Notes: generated by a model from the letters alone, not told the origin. A stretch of DNA of 64,000 nucleotides from an uncultured Eubacteriales bacterium (GCA_934467415.1 CAKSLQ010000008.1:1-64000), one strand, 5' to 3'; counted from the first letter of the stretch, positions 31,398 through 40,649 are shown. Numbers and translations: made by a program.

Positions 31398-33281
31398 ATG
31401 ACACTGTTCAAATTCAAGGAAAAGACCAGACCGCGCGGCGAGTACAAGGAGGATATCCTCGCCATGCTCGACGCGGAATGCCGCCGCCGCCACGACGAGC
31501 GCCGCCCGCTGGAGCTTCGCTGGATGCTCTCGGCCGACTTCTTCTCGGGGCATCAGTACTGCGACATCAACCCCTACAACACCGAGCTGGAGGACTATAC
31601 CCCGCCCTTCGACTACATGGAGCGCGGCGTGTACAACCGCATCGCGCCCCTGGTCGAGACCCGCATCGCCAATTTCAAGTCGCTCGACTTCTCGATGGAG
31701 GTTCACCCCGCGACCTGCGAGGCCTCGGACTACGAAAAGAGCCTGGTTGCCACGCGCCTGCTCTCGCAGACGCAGTACAAATGCGGCTTTGCCGACAAGC
31801 TCGACAACCTCATTCTGTGGAGCGAGCTGTGCGGCACGGCGTTTCTCCTCTCCTGGTGGGACCGGAATGCGGGCGACGCCGTCCGCGTCGGCGAGCGGCG
31901 CGTGCCGCTCGGCGATCTCGACTTCGGCGTGCTGACGCCGTATGAGGTCCTGCCCGAAAGCATCTACAAGGAGAACCTCGACGACCAGAGCTCGGTCATC
32001 CTCGAGCAGGTGGTGCGTGTGGAGGAAGTGGATCGCCGCTTCGGCGTGCGGGTGAAGCCCTGCCGCGCCGAAACGCTGGGCATCACGCCCGCGGCGGGCG
32101 TCGGCGGCTTCGGCTATGTCGGCACGACGCTCGGCATGACGACCCGCACCGCGGAAAACTCCACCCTGCTGCGCACCTATCTCGAAAAGGCGAACGCGCG
32201 CTACCCCTCCGGCCGCATGATTATCGCCACGCCCGACCGCATCCTCTACTACGGCACATTGCCGATCGACGGCTATCCGCTCGCCGTGCTGCGCTGCAAG
32301 CGCGTGCCCGGCATGTTCTTCGGCCGCTCGGTCATCGAGGATCTGATCCCGCTGCAGCGCGCCTACAACGGCGTGAAAAACAAGCTGCACGACTACATCC
32401 GCTCGCTTTCGCTGAATCCCCTGCTCGTCCCCGAGGGGTCGATCGGCGACGTGGACGAGCTGGCCGCAAACGGCGTCGCCCCCGGCGACATCGTCGAGTA
32501 CGACCCGACGCGCGGCGAGCCGAAGCCTCTCTCCGCACCGCAGATGCCCTCCGGCATCTTCGAGGAGTGTGACAATCTGGCGCGCGAGATGGAGTATGCG
32601 GCGGGGCTGTCCCACCTCGGCGCCACCGGCAACAACCAGTCCACCCTCACCAGCGCGACCGCAATCGAGCGCCTGCGCGAGATCGACGGCGTGCGCCTCG
32701 CGCTGACCGGCGACAACATCCGCGCGGCAATCCTCGCGGCGGCGAAGATCTGGCTGAAGCTCTACCGGGCGCACGGCAGCGTGACGCACATCGAGAAGAT
32801 GGTCGGCAGCTACGACACGGCGGCGACCTTCACCTGGCGCGCGGACGACATCAATTCCTACGACGTGGTATTCGAGAGCGAAAATGCGCTGCTGCACAGC
32901 GACGATACGCAGCTGTCCGCCATCCGCGCCGGCATTGAGCTCGGGCTTTTTGCGGGCGAAGACGGCAAAATTCCGCGCAGTGTGCGCAAAAAGCTGCTCT
33001 GCCGGATGCACATCGGCGATTTCGTCCGCACGCTCTACGAGGACGAGCTGCAAAATGCGGCGGCGCGGCGCGAAAACCTGCGCCTGATGAAGGGCGAGAC
33101 CCTGCCCGTCGGCATCTGCGACGACCACGAGCTGCATCTTGCGGCGCACCGCCGCGCGGCGCTGGACTACGCCTATGACAAGCTGCGCCGGAAAAATCCG
33201 GCCGCCGCGCAGGCGCTGGAAGCGCACATCGCCCTGCACACCGAAAAACTGAACCTTGCAAAGGAGAAACAAAATGCCTAA
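31398..33281 (+). CDS. Phage portal protein
   Basis: The 627-residue protein is the size of P22-type portals. It has the alpha/beta core typical of portals: an ERRPLELRW-type N-terminal helix, RVPGMFFGRSVIEDLIPLQR (the conserved G-x-S-x-x-E-D-L-x-P-x-Q-R segment), YNGVKNKLHDYI, and TSATAIERLREIDGVRLA in the crown helix region. The dodecameric portal is the DNA gateway and docks TerL, which is encoded just upstream. The C-terminal 100 residues form a long helical barrel-like region. It overlaps the scaffold gene by 8 bases. Confidence 0.88.
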   Translation: MTLFKFKEKTRPRGEYKEDILAMLDAECRRRHDERRPLELRWMLSADFFSGHQYCDINPYNTELEDYTPPFDYMERGVYNRIAPLVETRIANFKSLDFSMEVHPATCEASDYEKSLVATRLLSQTQYKCGFADKLDNLILWSELCGTAFLLSWWDRNAGDAVRVGERRVPLGDLDFGVLTPYEVLPESIYKENLDDQSSVILEQVVRVEEVDRRFGVRVKPCRAETLGITPAAGVGGFGYVGTTLGMTTRTAENSTLLRTYLEKANARYPSGRMIIATPDRILYYGTLPIDGYPLAVLRCKRVPGMFFGRSVIEDLIPLQRAYNGVKNKLHDYIRSLSLNPLLVPEGSIGDVDELAANGVAPGDIVEYDPTRGEPKPLSAPQMPSGIFEECDNLAREMEYAAGLSHLGATGNNQSTLTSATAIERLREIDGVRLALTGDNIRAAILAAAKIWLKLYRAHGSVTHIEKMVGSYDTAATFTWRADDINSYDVVFESENALLHSDDTQLSAIRAGIELGLFAGEDGKIPRSVRKKLLCRMHIGDFVRTLYEDELQNAAARRENLRLMKGETLPVGICDDHELHLAAHRRAALDYAYDKLRRKNPAAAQALEAHIALHTEKLNLAKEKQNA

Positions 33282-33843
33282 GTATCAGATCCCCACCCTG
33301 GATTTTGAGGCGGTGTCGGCGATGGACGCCGATGCACGCACGGCGGCGCTGGACGCCTACCGCGCCGAGGTCGCCGCACTCGGCGACGCGCTGGACGCCG
33401 ATGAACAGAACGGCGAGGCGCAGCAGAATGCGCTGGCCGCCGCCCGCTACGACGCGGCGAAGTATAAGCTGGCGAGCGACAAGACCTGCGCGGGCTTCGC
33501 CGACGCGATGGACGAGATCGAAGCCGTCATAGCCGAGACGCCGGCGCTCGCGTCCATGCCGGACGAGGACCGTCTGCGCACCGCCTACTACATCGTGCGC
33601 GGCAAGCGTCCCGCCCCTGCGCCCGCACCCGCGCCGAGCGCCGAGGAGCTCTTCGCCGCGCTCGAAAAGAACCCGGCAGCCATGCGCCTCGCGGAGGCGC
33701 GGATGCTGGAGATGCTCGGCGCAGACAGCGCGCCCGCGCTCATGTCAAGTGCCGGGAGCGCCTCCGCCCCAGCCACCGTCCGCGAAAAGCCGAAGACCAT
33801 TGACGAGGCGTCCGGCCTCGCCCGCGCCGCCTTCGGCATCTGA
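33274..33843 (+). CDS. Probable capsid scaffold protein
   Basis: A 189-residue acidic, Ala-rich, largely helical protein located between portal and major capsid, the standard place for a scaffold. Residues 115-130 are a Pro/Ala linker (KRPAPAPAPAPSAEE), followed by an amphipathic segment and a short basic end (REKPKTIDEASGLARAAFGI) suited to capsid binding. The ATG at 33274 has AAGGAG 8 bases upstream. No protease domain is visible, so capsid maturation probably does not depend on a serine protease encoded here. Confidence 0.7.
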   Translation: MPKYQIPTLDFEAVSAMDADARTAALDAYRAEVAALGDALDADEQNGEAQQNALAAARYDAAKYKLASDKTCAGFADAMDEIEAVIAETPALASMPDEDRLRTAYYIVRGKRPAPAPAPAPSAEELFAALEKNPAAMRLAEARMLEMLGADSAPALMSSAGSASAPATVREKPKTIDEASGLARAAFGI

Positions 33844-33881
33844 CCCGAATTCATTTCAAAACACGAAAGGAAACAAACAAA

Positions 33882-35090
33882 ATGGCACAGATTCTGACGA
33901 AACTCGAAGCGATCCTCAAGGACAAGTACCAGCCCGCCCTGACCAACCAGATCAACACCGAGCCCTCCCCCTTCCTCGAAAAGATCCGCAAGGTCAACCT
34001 CACGAACAACACCATCCGCTGCGCCGCGCCCATCGGCATCAACGGCGGCTTCGGCTTCGGCGCGGAGGGCGTCGGCACCCCGAAGGCGGGCGCACAGCGC
34101 TACGCGCAGTTTGAGATCGACGCGGTGGACATGTATGTCGATCTTCAGATCTCCAACAAGACCATTGCGCTTGCATCGAGCAACGCATCCTCGATGATCA
34201 ACGCCCTTGACGGCGAGATCAAGGGCTCGTATGCGGCGGCCAAGTGGAACATCAGCCGCGCCCTCTTCGGCGACGGCTCGGGCAAGCTGGCCACCGTCAC
34301 GGCGGCGACGGCCTCCGGCTCGAACACGGTGCTCACGCTGGACAGCGTGAAGCGCGTGGTCGAGGGCCTGCGCATCGACCTCTACGACGTCGGGACGGGC
34401 GGCGCGGTGACCGCCGCCGCCACCGGCGCGGGCAAGCGCATCCTCTCGGTGGACCGTGCAAACAAGACGATCACGGTGGAGGGCAGCGTCACGCTGACCG
34501 GCACGACCGGCTTCATCACGGTGCAGGGCAGCTACAACCGGGAGATCACGGGTCTCGGCGCGATCTTCACCGGGAACTCGATCTACGGCCTTGCCAAGAG
34601 CGAGAACCCGTGGCTCTGCCCGACCGTGGTGGATGCAAACCACGACCTCACCGACCTCGTGCTCTACCGCGGCATCAAGGAGGCCAAGGACTACAAGGGC
34701 GCGAACATCGACCTCGTGATGATGGGTGACGCCGCCTTCCTCGCCTACCAGGACTACATCCACACGAACAACGTCACGGTGGCGGAGAAGCACCACTTCG
34801 TCGGCGGCGCGGTCGGCTACAAGGTGCTGGTCGGCTCGAACGAGGTCGTCATCGTCAACGAGCGCTTCGTCCCCGAAAACGAGGTCTGGGGCGTGGACAC
34901 CTCGACCTTCTACCTCGAGGCAACGCCGTGGAGCTTCATGGAGAAGGACGGCGGCATCTTCGTGCCGATGCCCGACACCTCCATCTTCCGCGCGCTGCTC
35001 GCCTCCTACGGCAACCTGATGTGTACGAATCCCGGCGGCGCACTGCGCATCACGAACGCAAACGCGGCGGCGCAGACCACCGGCGCATAA
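33882..35090 (+). CDS. Major capsid protein (HK97 fold, P22-coat-like)
   Basis: The 402-residue protein begins MAQILTKLEAILKDKY. It contains an inserted beta-rich region (about 145-215, with VLTLDSVKRVVEGLRIDLYD and NKTITVEGSVTLTGTTGF) that looks like an insertion or telokin-like domain, followed by the A-domain residues (VMMGDAAFLAYQDYI, GYKVLVGSNEVVIV). Its position after the scaffold and its size fit the main shell subunit. AAAGGAAAC precedes the ATG. The hairpin after it should raise capsid mRNA relative to the tail genes. Confidence 0.85.
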   Translation: MAQILTKLEAILKDKYQPALTNQINTEPSPFLEKIRKVNLTNNTIRCAAPIGINGGFGFGAEGVGTPKAGAQRYAQFEIDAVDMYVDLQISNKTIALASSNASSMINALDGEIKGSYAAAKWNISRALFGDGSGKLATVTAATASGSNTVLTLDSVKRVVEGLRIDLYDVGTGGAVTAAATGAGKRILSVDRANKTITVEGSVTLTGTTGFITVQGSYNREITGLGAIFTGNSIYGLAKSENPWLCPTVVDANHDLTDLVLYRGIKEAKDYKGANIDLVMMGDAAFLAYQDYIHTNNVTVAEKHHFVGGAVGYKVLVGSNEVVIVNERFVPENEVWGVDTSTFYLEATPWSFMEKDGGIFVPMPDTSIFRALLASYGNLMCTNPGGALRITNANAAAQTTGA

Positions 35091-35122
35091 ACCGAAACAC
35101 AGAGCGGCAGTGACCTGACGCG

Positions 35123-35149
35123 AAGGGGATGGCGCTGCCATCCCCTTTT
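35123..35149 (+). terminator. Leaky terminator or stabiliser after the capsid gene
   Basis: AAGGGGATGG pairs with CCATCCCCTT around a 5-base loop, followed by only TTG. It probably uncouples capsid mRNA abundance from the downstream connector genes. Confidence 0.6.
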
Positions 35150-35181
35150 GCGCGGCCGCTCATAAACTGAAAGGAGACCCT

Positions 35182-35520
35182 ATGTGTCTGCATAAACTTT
35201 ACGCGGATCTCGTTGTCCTCACGGGGACGGAGTTTCCGCTGCCGCATTTCTTTGTCGCGGTGGATGCCGTCTGCCGCGGCTGGCTTGCCAAGTACCCGCA
35301 AAAGCTGCTCTGCGCGGGTGAATACACGCCGCCGACCGCGCTTGCCGACGTCCTGCCGCTTGCCGACTGCCTGTACCCCGCCCTGCTCGACAGCGTGGCG
35401 GGCCGGCTGACGGGCGACGCCGCAGCGGCGGCACGCGGCACGGAGGCGGCGGAAAACGCCTATCTTGCGCTCTGGCGCGCCGCCGCGCGCGGCAAACGGA
35501 AAAGGGGGGACAACTGGTGA
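35182..35520 (+). CDS. Probable phage head-completion/connector protein, 112 aa
   Basis: Not recognised by sequence. It is the first gene after the capsid, where connectors and adaptors lie. The chain is hydrophobic and helical (DLVVLTGTEFPLPHFFVAVDA, about residues 9-29) with a basic C-terminus (AARGKRKRGDNW). GAAAGGAG precedes the ATG. Its stop overlaps the GTG start of the next gene. Confidence 0.55.
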   Translation: MCLHKLYADLVVLTGTEFPLPHFFVAVDAVCRGWLAKYPQKLLCAGEYTPPTALADVLPLADCLYPALLDSVAGRLTGDAAAAARGTEAAENAYLALWRAAARGKRKRGDNW

Positions 35521-36077
35521 GTGACAATACCGCTGCAAAGACCACGGTCGGCGCGCTGCTCGATGAAGTGAACGCCGCCTTTGCCGACAGCTTCACACTG
35601 CCGGACGGCTTTCTCACAGATACCTATAACCACCTTGCCGCCGCGCTCGCCCTGCGGGAGCCGACGGCCGACGGCGAAATGACCGTCACGGCCAAGGACG
35701 GCAAGCTCACGACCGGGCTTGTCCCCGCGCAGTACCGCCGCGTCTTTTTCGGCGATGCGGAATGCCTGCGCGGCTCGACCACACTCTGCGCGCTGCTGCC
35801 CGACTTCCCGATCTGCGCGCCGGGCGACGACGGCAGTGCCGCCGTCACGCTTGACGGCGACTACACGATTCACTACCGAAAACTGCCCGACGTCGTCACG
35901 GCAGAGAGCGCCGCGGTGGCCCCGGTCAGCCTGCGCGACCTGCCCTATCTGCATGCGGCGCTCTCCGCCGCCGTCTGCCGCCACATCGGCGACGCGGACG
36001 CGGCGGCCGCCTGCGAGGCCGACGCTGCGCGCGCCCTTGCCGCACGCGCGGCGGCGGGCGGGAGGATACCGGGATGA
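35517..36077 (+). CDS. Probable phage tail-accessory/connector protein, 186 aa
   Basis: A GTG start at 35517 overlaps the upstream TGA (GTGA), with GGGGGG 6 bases before it. Residues 25-70 are a helical segment, followed by beta-rich parts (VPAQYRRVFFGDAECLRGST) and a long C-terminal helix (HAALSAAVCRHIG to AARAAAGG). Size and position match P22 gp4, the 166-residue adaptor under the portal, but sequence identity cannot be claimed. Its stop overlaps the next gene by 4 bases. Confidence 0.5.
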   Translation: MSDNTAAKTTVGALLDEVNAAFADSFTLPDGFLTDTYNHLAAALALREPTADGEMTVTAKDGKLTTGLVPAQYRRVFFGDAECLRGSTTLCALLPDFPICAPGDDGSAAVTLDGDYTIHYRKLPDVVTAESAAVAPVSLRDLPYLHAALSAAVCRHIGDADAAAACEADAARALAARAAAGGRIPG

Positions 36078-37969
36078 AGCGCACCGATATCACCGCATTT
36101 TCCGGCCTTTCCCCGCACCGCTTTGCAAACGGGATGCTCGCGGAGGCCGACCATGTGCGTCTGCGGGGCGACAGCGCGATCGAATCGCTCGACGCCGCCG
36201 TCGATCTGTACGACGCGGGTGCGGGCGCGCTGCTCCCGCCCGGCGTCTACACCACGAGCGACTGCTACGACCCCGACTATGAGACCTATGTCACAAAAAG
36301 CTGGGTCTTCGCGCACATCGCACCGGAGAGCACGCTCGGCACGGCGGATTTCAAGGGCGACCTCCGCTTTCTCGTCGCGCCCGCCGAAGAATACGGCAAG
36401 AACGCGGACGGCTACCGGCACATCGTCGCCGCCTTCTGCCACGGCGACGAGCTCTGCATCCTGTACGACACCTCGATGAACCTCATCGAGGAGCGCACCG
36501 ACCTGACGGTGGACGGCTACAACAACGGGACGGCCGCCCAGTTTGTCTCGCTCGACACCGAATCGGCGGGGACGGGCGTGTGGGTGCGGACGCTGACCCA
36601 GCTGCTGCTCGACCGCTATCTGCCCTCCGGCACGGTGAAGACCGAGCTGATCCGCAGCTCGCTGCAAACCCAGACCACGCTGACGGGCAAATACGAGACG
36701 CACCGCACGCTCGTTTCGCTCAAGGGCAGCGGCGTTTACCACTATGTCACGGAAGACTACGCGCCCTCGCTCGGCGGCAGCTACCGGATCTACTTCGACA
36801 GACTCTACACCGATCACTACGCCACGCTGGCCGACGACTATCCGCTCCATACCTACGGCTACCCGGAGCGGCTGCGCAAGGTGAGCTTCTGCCTGTGGGC
36901 GGACAACACGACCGCCGTAGACATCTCCCGCCGCTTTCTGCTGCTGCCCGAGATGCTGGAGCTGCGGAGCGGCGACCCCGCCTATACGGTGGATGTGCCG
37001 GAGAGCATCTCCCCCGTGCTGAACGCAGGCGTACAGCTGTTCGGCCGCCTGTACGGCATCAACGAAAGCGAGATCCACGCCTCGAAAAACGGCACGATCC
37101 TCACCTTTACCACGCCGACCGCGGCAGTCACCGACGACCCGAATGCGGCGTGGTGCGACACGATCAAGGGCGCGGACGAAGCCTTCACGGCGATCACCGC
37201 CTTTGACGGCAAGGTCATCGCCTTCACGGCGCGCTCGATGCTGACCGTACACGGGCAGGCGCTTCCCTTTGAGCTCTCCTACGTCGGCGCATACGGCTGC
37301 CTTCGTGCGGAGGCGCTCGCCGCGCACGAAAAATACCTGTATTTCGTATCCGGGGACGGTGTGATGCGCTACGACGGCACACGGGTGACGTCGCTTGACG
37401 CGCCGCTCGCGCCCGGCGGCTATGCGGGCGCGGAGCTGATGTGCACGGGCGACCTGCTGCTGCTCTACGTTCCCGGCGCGGGCGGCGTCTGGCTCTACGA
37501 CATCGCAGGCGGCGGCTGGAGCTTCCGCCGCGCGGCGGGCGACCTGATCTTTCCCGGCGATAACCGGGAGAGCGCGCATTTTTGCGACGTGCTGCTGCAA
37601 AACACCGGAAACGGCTTCCGCCCCCTGCATCTGTCCGGCGCGGACGGCAGCTTTTCGCTGTCGGTCGCCGTCGCCTTTGCGGGCAGGCGGCGGCTGCACG
37701 GTGTCGCCGTGACCGCCGCCCTGTCGGCGGGCGCCGTGCTGTCGGTCTGCGGTGCGGACGGCCGCGTGCTGCACAGCTTTACCGCGACGGATGGCCGCGT
37801 GCGCACCTATTTTGCCGCGCTGCGCGGCGTCCGGCTCGACAGCGGGACGGTCCGCCTGTCGGGCAGCGGACACGTCCGCATCTTCGGCCTCTCGCTGATG
37901 TCGGAGGAAATACCCGCGCTGCGGCGGCGCATCGTCCCGCAGACAAAAAAAGGAGGAACACAGACATGA
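36074..37969 (+). CDS. Phage tail hub/DNA-stabilising protein, beta-propeller-like, 631 aa
   Basis: The protein has several repeated blade-like segments of the type LYGINESEIHASKNGT, AWCDTIKGADEAFTAITAFD, YLYFVSGDGVMRYDGT and LLLLYVPGAGGVWLYD, which read as a beta-propeller. In P22-like phages the corresponding position is held by gp10, a propeller-type tail hub that plugs the portal. The C-terminal 120 residues are beta-rich with RLHGVAVTAALSAG repeats. There is no transmembrane segment. Its ATG overlaps the upstream stop, and its own stop overlaps the collagen-like gene's start. Confidence 0.6.
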   Translation: MKRTDITAFSGLSPHRFANGMLAEADHVRLRGDSAIESLDAAVDLYDAGAGALLPPGVYTTSDCYDPDYETYVTKSWVFAHIAPESTLGTADFKGDLRFLVAPAEEYGKNADGYRHIVAAFCHGDELCILYDTSMNLIEERTDLTVDGYNNGTAAQFVSLDTESAGTGVWVRTLTQLLLDRYLPSGTVKTELIRSSLQTQTTLTGKYETHRTLVSLKGSGVYHYVTEDYAPSLGGSYRIYFDRLYTDHYATLADDYPLHTYGYPERLRKVSFCLWADNTTAVDISRRFLLLPEMLELRSGDPAYTVDVPESISPVLNAGVQLFGRLYGINESEIHASKNGTILTFTTPTAAVTDDPNAAWCDTIKGADEAFTAITAFDGKVIAFTARSMLTVHGQALPFELSYVGAYGCLRAEALAAHEKYLYFVSGDGVMRYDGTRVTSLDAPLAPGGYAGAELMCTGDLLLLYVPGAGGVWLYDIAGGGWSFRRAAGDLIFPGDNRESAHFCDVLLQNTGNGFRPLHLSGADGSFSLSVAVAFAGRRRLHGVAVTAALSAGAVLSVCGADGRVLHSFTATDGRVRTYFAALRGVRLDSGTVRLSGSGHVRIFGLSLMSEEIPALRRRIVPQTKKGGTQT

Positions 37970-38706
37970 CGATCACAGCCGAAGTCAAGGGCTGCACCAT
38001 TGCCCTGCGCCAGCCGCCGCTTGCAAGCGGCACGGTCGGCGCGGCGACGGTGGCCTTTCACTTTGACGCAGACTGGGACGGCACCGTGCGCACGGCGGTC
38101 TTCCGCACGCACGGCAAAAACGTGCTGGTGCTGCTTGAAAATGACCGATGCGCCCTGCCGCCCGAGGCGGCGGCGGGCGGCGACGTGCTGCTCGGCGCGT
38201 TCGGCGTATGCGGCGAAAAGACGCTGACCACGCCGTTCTGCCGCCTCGCCGTTGCCAAAGGCGTGCCGACGGCCGGCGATACCGCAGACGGCGTGACGCC
38301 GTCGCTCGGCGCGCAGCTGCTGGCCGCCTACGGGCGGCTGACCGCCGCCACGGCGGAGGCCGCCGCAGGCAATGCCGCCGCCGTGCGCGTCACCGAGGAC
38401 GGGGGCGGCCTGCACTTTGCCTTCACCCTGCCGAAGGGTGAAAAAGGCGACACAGGTGCAAAGGGCGACAAGGGAGACCCCGGTGAAAAAGGCGCAGCAG
38501 GCGAAAAAGGCGACAAGGGAGACCCCGGCGCACCCGGCAAGGATGGCACGGACGGCAAGGACGGCACACCCGGTACACCCGGCGCAGACGGCGCGCCCGG
38601 TGCGGACGGTCATACACCCGTGCGCGGCACGGACTACTGGACGGCGGCCGACATCGCCGAGATCAAGAGCTATGTCGATACTGCCATCCTCGGGGGTGCA
38701 TGGTGA
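37966..38706 (+). CDS. Collagen-like phage fibre protein
   Basis: The 246-residue protein has an N-terminal beta domain (residues 1-110), a helical stalk (TAATAEAAAGNAAAV) and about 22 consecutive Gly-x-y triplets at about residues 155-222 (GEKGDTGAKGDKGDPGEKG and so on). It ends in a short helix with TAADIAEIKSYVDTAIL. Such repeats form a trimeric collagen-like rod, as in other phage tail fibres. AGGAGG precedes the ATG at 37966. It probably assembles on the tail hub encoded upstream and reaches the cell surface. Confidence 0.8.
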   Translation: MTITAEVKGCTIALRQPPLASGTVGAATVAFHFDADWDGTVRTAVFRTHGKNVLVLLENDRCALPPEAAAGGDVLLGAFGVCGEKTLTTPFCRLAVAKGVPTAGDTADGVTPSLGAQLLAAYGRLTAATAEAAAGNAAAVRVTEDGGGLHFAFTLPKGEKGDTGAKGDKGDPGEKGAAGEKGDKGDPGAPGKDGTDGKDGTPGTPGADGAPGADGHTPVRGTDYWTAADIAEIKSYVDTAILGGAW

Positions 38707-39359
38707 TGAGCATCAACGCAAAAATGACCGCCATCGCCGACGCGATCCGCGCGGTGACCGGCGGCACAGCCCCGCTCTCTCTCGACGCCATGGCGGCGGC
38801 GATCCCCGCCGTCCGCGCCGCGGGCGAAGCGGCTGCGGCCGCCGCCTGCGCGGGGAAGCACTTCGTCGGCGTTGTCCGCGGCGGCGGCGCGAAGTCGCTG
38901 TCGGTGCAGATGCCGTTTGACCCGGACGCGCTCGCCGTGATGGCGGCGGACATGCGCACCGTCGGCGGGCAGGTCGTTTTCTTCAACTTTCTGCCGCGTT
39001 CGGTCAGCCATTATATCGGCCTGTATTGCTACACGGGCGCGGGCAGCACGTCGATATCCTCTTTCGGCAGTCTGACGCGCGCGAAGCTGGATCAGGCCGT
39101 CTATGCGGATGGGGTGTTCACGCTCTCGCTCGCGGACTCCGTCGCCGCCGCATTCGACGCGGACACCGACTATATCGTCCTCGCCTCGAAGACCGAGACG
39201 CGAACCGACAAGGAAATTCTGACCGATTTTGTCGCAGGGCTGGCCGACACGGGCGGCAGCGTCACGGTCTCGCAGGCGGCGGTGAACGCCGCCGTCACCG
39301 ATGCGGAATGGGCAACGCTGATCGCGACGAAGCCGAACCGCACATTTGTATTGAAATAG
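38706..39359 (+). CDS. Phage tail-fibre-associated protein, 217 aa
   Basis: The N-terminus (SINAKMTAIADAIRAVTG, then PLSLDAMAAAIPAV) is the short helix-turn motif found at the start of many Clostridia phage tail or fibre proteins. The rest is beta-rich (VQMPFDPDALAVMAADMRTV). Two ATGs are possible: 38706, overlapping the previous stop as TGATG and 7 bases after GGGGG, is preferred over 38700. The end (ATKPNRTFVLK) matches a common fibre C-terminal pattern. Confidence 0.65.
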   Translation: MSINAKMTAIADAIRAVTGGTAPLSLDAMAAAIPAVRAAGEAAAAAACAGKHFVGVVRGGGAKSLSVQMPFDPDALAVMAADMRTVGGQVVFFNFLPRSVSHYIGLYCYTGAGSTSISSFGSLTRAKLDQAVYADGVFTLSLADSVAAAFDADTDYIVLASKTETRTDKEILTDFVAGLADTGGSVTVSQAAVNAAVTDAEWATLIATKPNRTFVLK

Positions 39360-39370
39360 GAGGAACAGAC

Positions 39371-39544
39371 ATGACAACAAGACAGGTTCTGTGCGCCGAC
39401 GACGGCATGCTGCTGACGGACGGCGAGACGTTCTGCCGCGCGGTCTACCTCGCGGTCGGCGCGGATGCGGGCGCGTGGACGGAGATCCCCGCGGCCGAAG
39501 CCCCGGACGAGGACGTGCCGCTGCCCGGAGGTGAGGACGCATGA
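39371..39544 (+). CDS. Small phage protein of unknown function, 57 aa
   Basis: It begins MTTRQVLCADDGMLLTDGE and ends with an acidic Pro-rich tail (APDEDVPLPGGEDA). AGGAGG precedes the ATG at 39371, which lies 11 bases after the fibre gene. Its stop overlaps the next gene's ATG. Small acidic proteins of this kind often lie between fibre and lysis genes, but I cannot assign a role. Confidence 0.55.
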   Translation: MTTRQVLCADDGMLLTDGETFCRAVYLAVGADAGAWTEIPAAEAPDEDVPLPGGEDA

Positions 39545-39786
39545 CGTGGGAGACCATTGCGGCGCTCCTCACCCTGCTCGGCGGCTTTGTTTCGGTCGGC
39601 ACGCTCGTCTGGAAGCTCGCGGCCGCCGTCAACAAGCTGGAGTGCGCGGTGAGTTCGCTGCACGAGTGGGTGGAAAAGCAGTCCGACAAAAACCGCAATT
39701 TTTATGAAAAGCTGGAGAACCACGAAAAGCGGCTCTACCGGCTGGAAAGCAGAGGTGAACACCATGATCGTCCCCTTTACAACTGA
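39541..39786 (+). CDS. Membrane-anchored coiled-coil phage protein (holin-associated type), 81 aa
   Basis: One hydrophobic helix (residues 5-29, TIAALLTLLGGFVSVGTLVWKLA) is followed by a coiled coil (about 33-70, LECAVSSLHEWVEKQSDK). This is the reverse order of XhlA, yet the size and context beside the lysis genes suggest a holin or anti-holin partner. Its stop lies inside the M23 gene, 23 bases after that gene's start. Confidence 0.6.
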   Translation: MTWETIAALLTLLGGFVSVGTLVWKLAAAVNKLECAVSSLHEWVEKQSDKNRNFYEKLENHEKRLYRLESRGEHHDRPLYN

Positions 39787-40339
39787 CCGTGTGCGGCTGA
39801 CGAGCGGCTACGGCAGCCGCACCGTCAACGGCAAAATGGATTTTCACGCGGGCTACGACCTTGTGGGCATCGGCTCGCACAACGTGACCGCCGCCGTCTC
39901 CGGCAAGGTGGCGGTGTCGCGCATCATCACGGACAAGTCGAACCGCACCTGGGAGTGGGGCAACTACGTCTGCATCCGCGGCGACGATGGGCGGTATTAT
40001 TACTACTGCCACCTCGCCTCCCGTGCGGTCGCCAAGGGCGAGGCCGTCCGCGCGGGGGATGTGCTCGGCGTGATGGGCAGCACCGGCTACGCCTTCGGCG
40101 CGCACCTGCACTTCGAGGTGCGGGAGGCGGACGGCAGGACGACGGTAAACCCGGAGGCGGTGCTCGGCATCCCGAACCATGAGGGCGTTTACACCGCCGA
40201 AACATCCACGCTGGACGCCGACCTTGCAAAACTGGTAGCGGCGAAGATCATCACCTCGCCGGACTACTGGAAGAAGACTGCGCCGACCGTGCGCTATCTG
40301 CCGGAGCTGCTGCACAACATGGCGGAGGCGGTGCGATGA
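39764..40339 (+). CDS. M23-family peptidoglycan hydrolase (phage endolysin or virion lysin)
   Basis: The 191-residue protein is a LytM/M23 zinc endopeptidase cleaving peptide cross-bridges. The zinc ligands and catalytic residues are intact: HAGYD (about residues 26-30), the His of YYCHLAS, and HLHFE near residue 110. It lacks a signal peptide, so a holin would be needed for export. The C-terminal 70 residues contain KKTAPTVRYLPELL. AGAGGTG precedes the ATG at 39764. It overlaps the next gene by 4 bases. Confidence 0.9.
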   Translation: MIVPFTTDRVRLTSGYGSRTVNGKMDFHAGYDLVGIGSHNVTAAVSGKVAVSRIITDKSNRTWEWGNYVCIRGDDGRYYYYCHLASRAVAKGEAVRAGDVLGVMGSTGYAFGAHLHFEVREADGRTTVNPEAVLGIPNHEGVYTAETSTLDADLAKLVAAKIITSPDYWKKTAPTVRYLPELLHNMAEAVR

Positions 40340-40635
40340 AGATTGTCTTTGAGCGGACGGGCAGAGGCAAAAAGCGGCGCACGCTTGCCGAATTCTCCAA
40401 GCGGGTGGTGGCGGCGCTGATTGCCGTATGGTTTGCTGGTGCGCTGCTCGGCGCGGCGGTCGTCGCGGTGCAGACCCTGCGCGGCGACATGACCGTCAAC
40501 CTCTCCGACCTGCTCTTGTACATCGGCGCGCCGATGACCGGCGGCATCGTCACCTATCTCCTCAAGAGCGCATACGAGAATAAGGAGAAAATCAAAAGCG
40601 GCGCGGCGGGCGGTGAACCGTTCGACGCGCCGTGA
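40336..40635 (+). CDS. Holin-like membrane protein, 99 aa
   Basis: A basic N-terminus (KIVFERTGRGKKRRT) precedes two hydrophobic helices (about 24-45, VAALIAVWFAGALLGAAVVA, and 59-77, DLLLYIGAPMTGGIVTYLL). Two-helix proteins of this size beside an endolysin are usually holins. GAGG precedes the ATG, which overlaps the hydrolase stop. Confidence 0.6.
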   Translation: MKIVFERTGRGKKRRTLAEFSKRVVAALIAVWFAGALLGAAVVAVQTLRGDMTVNLSDLLLYIGAPMTGGIVTYLLKSAYENKEKIKSGAAGGEPFDAP

Positions 40636-40649
40636 GGGGAGGTGAATCC

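Noticed and set aside
31080..33272. Large minus-strand frames across the phage portal, capsid and tail-hub genes
   Set aside because: They lack ribosome sites and recognisable domains, and the plus-strand genes are continuous, overlapping and motif-bearing.
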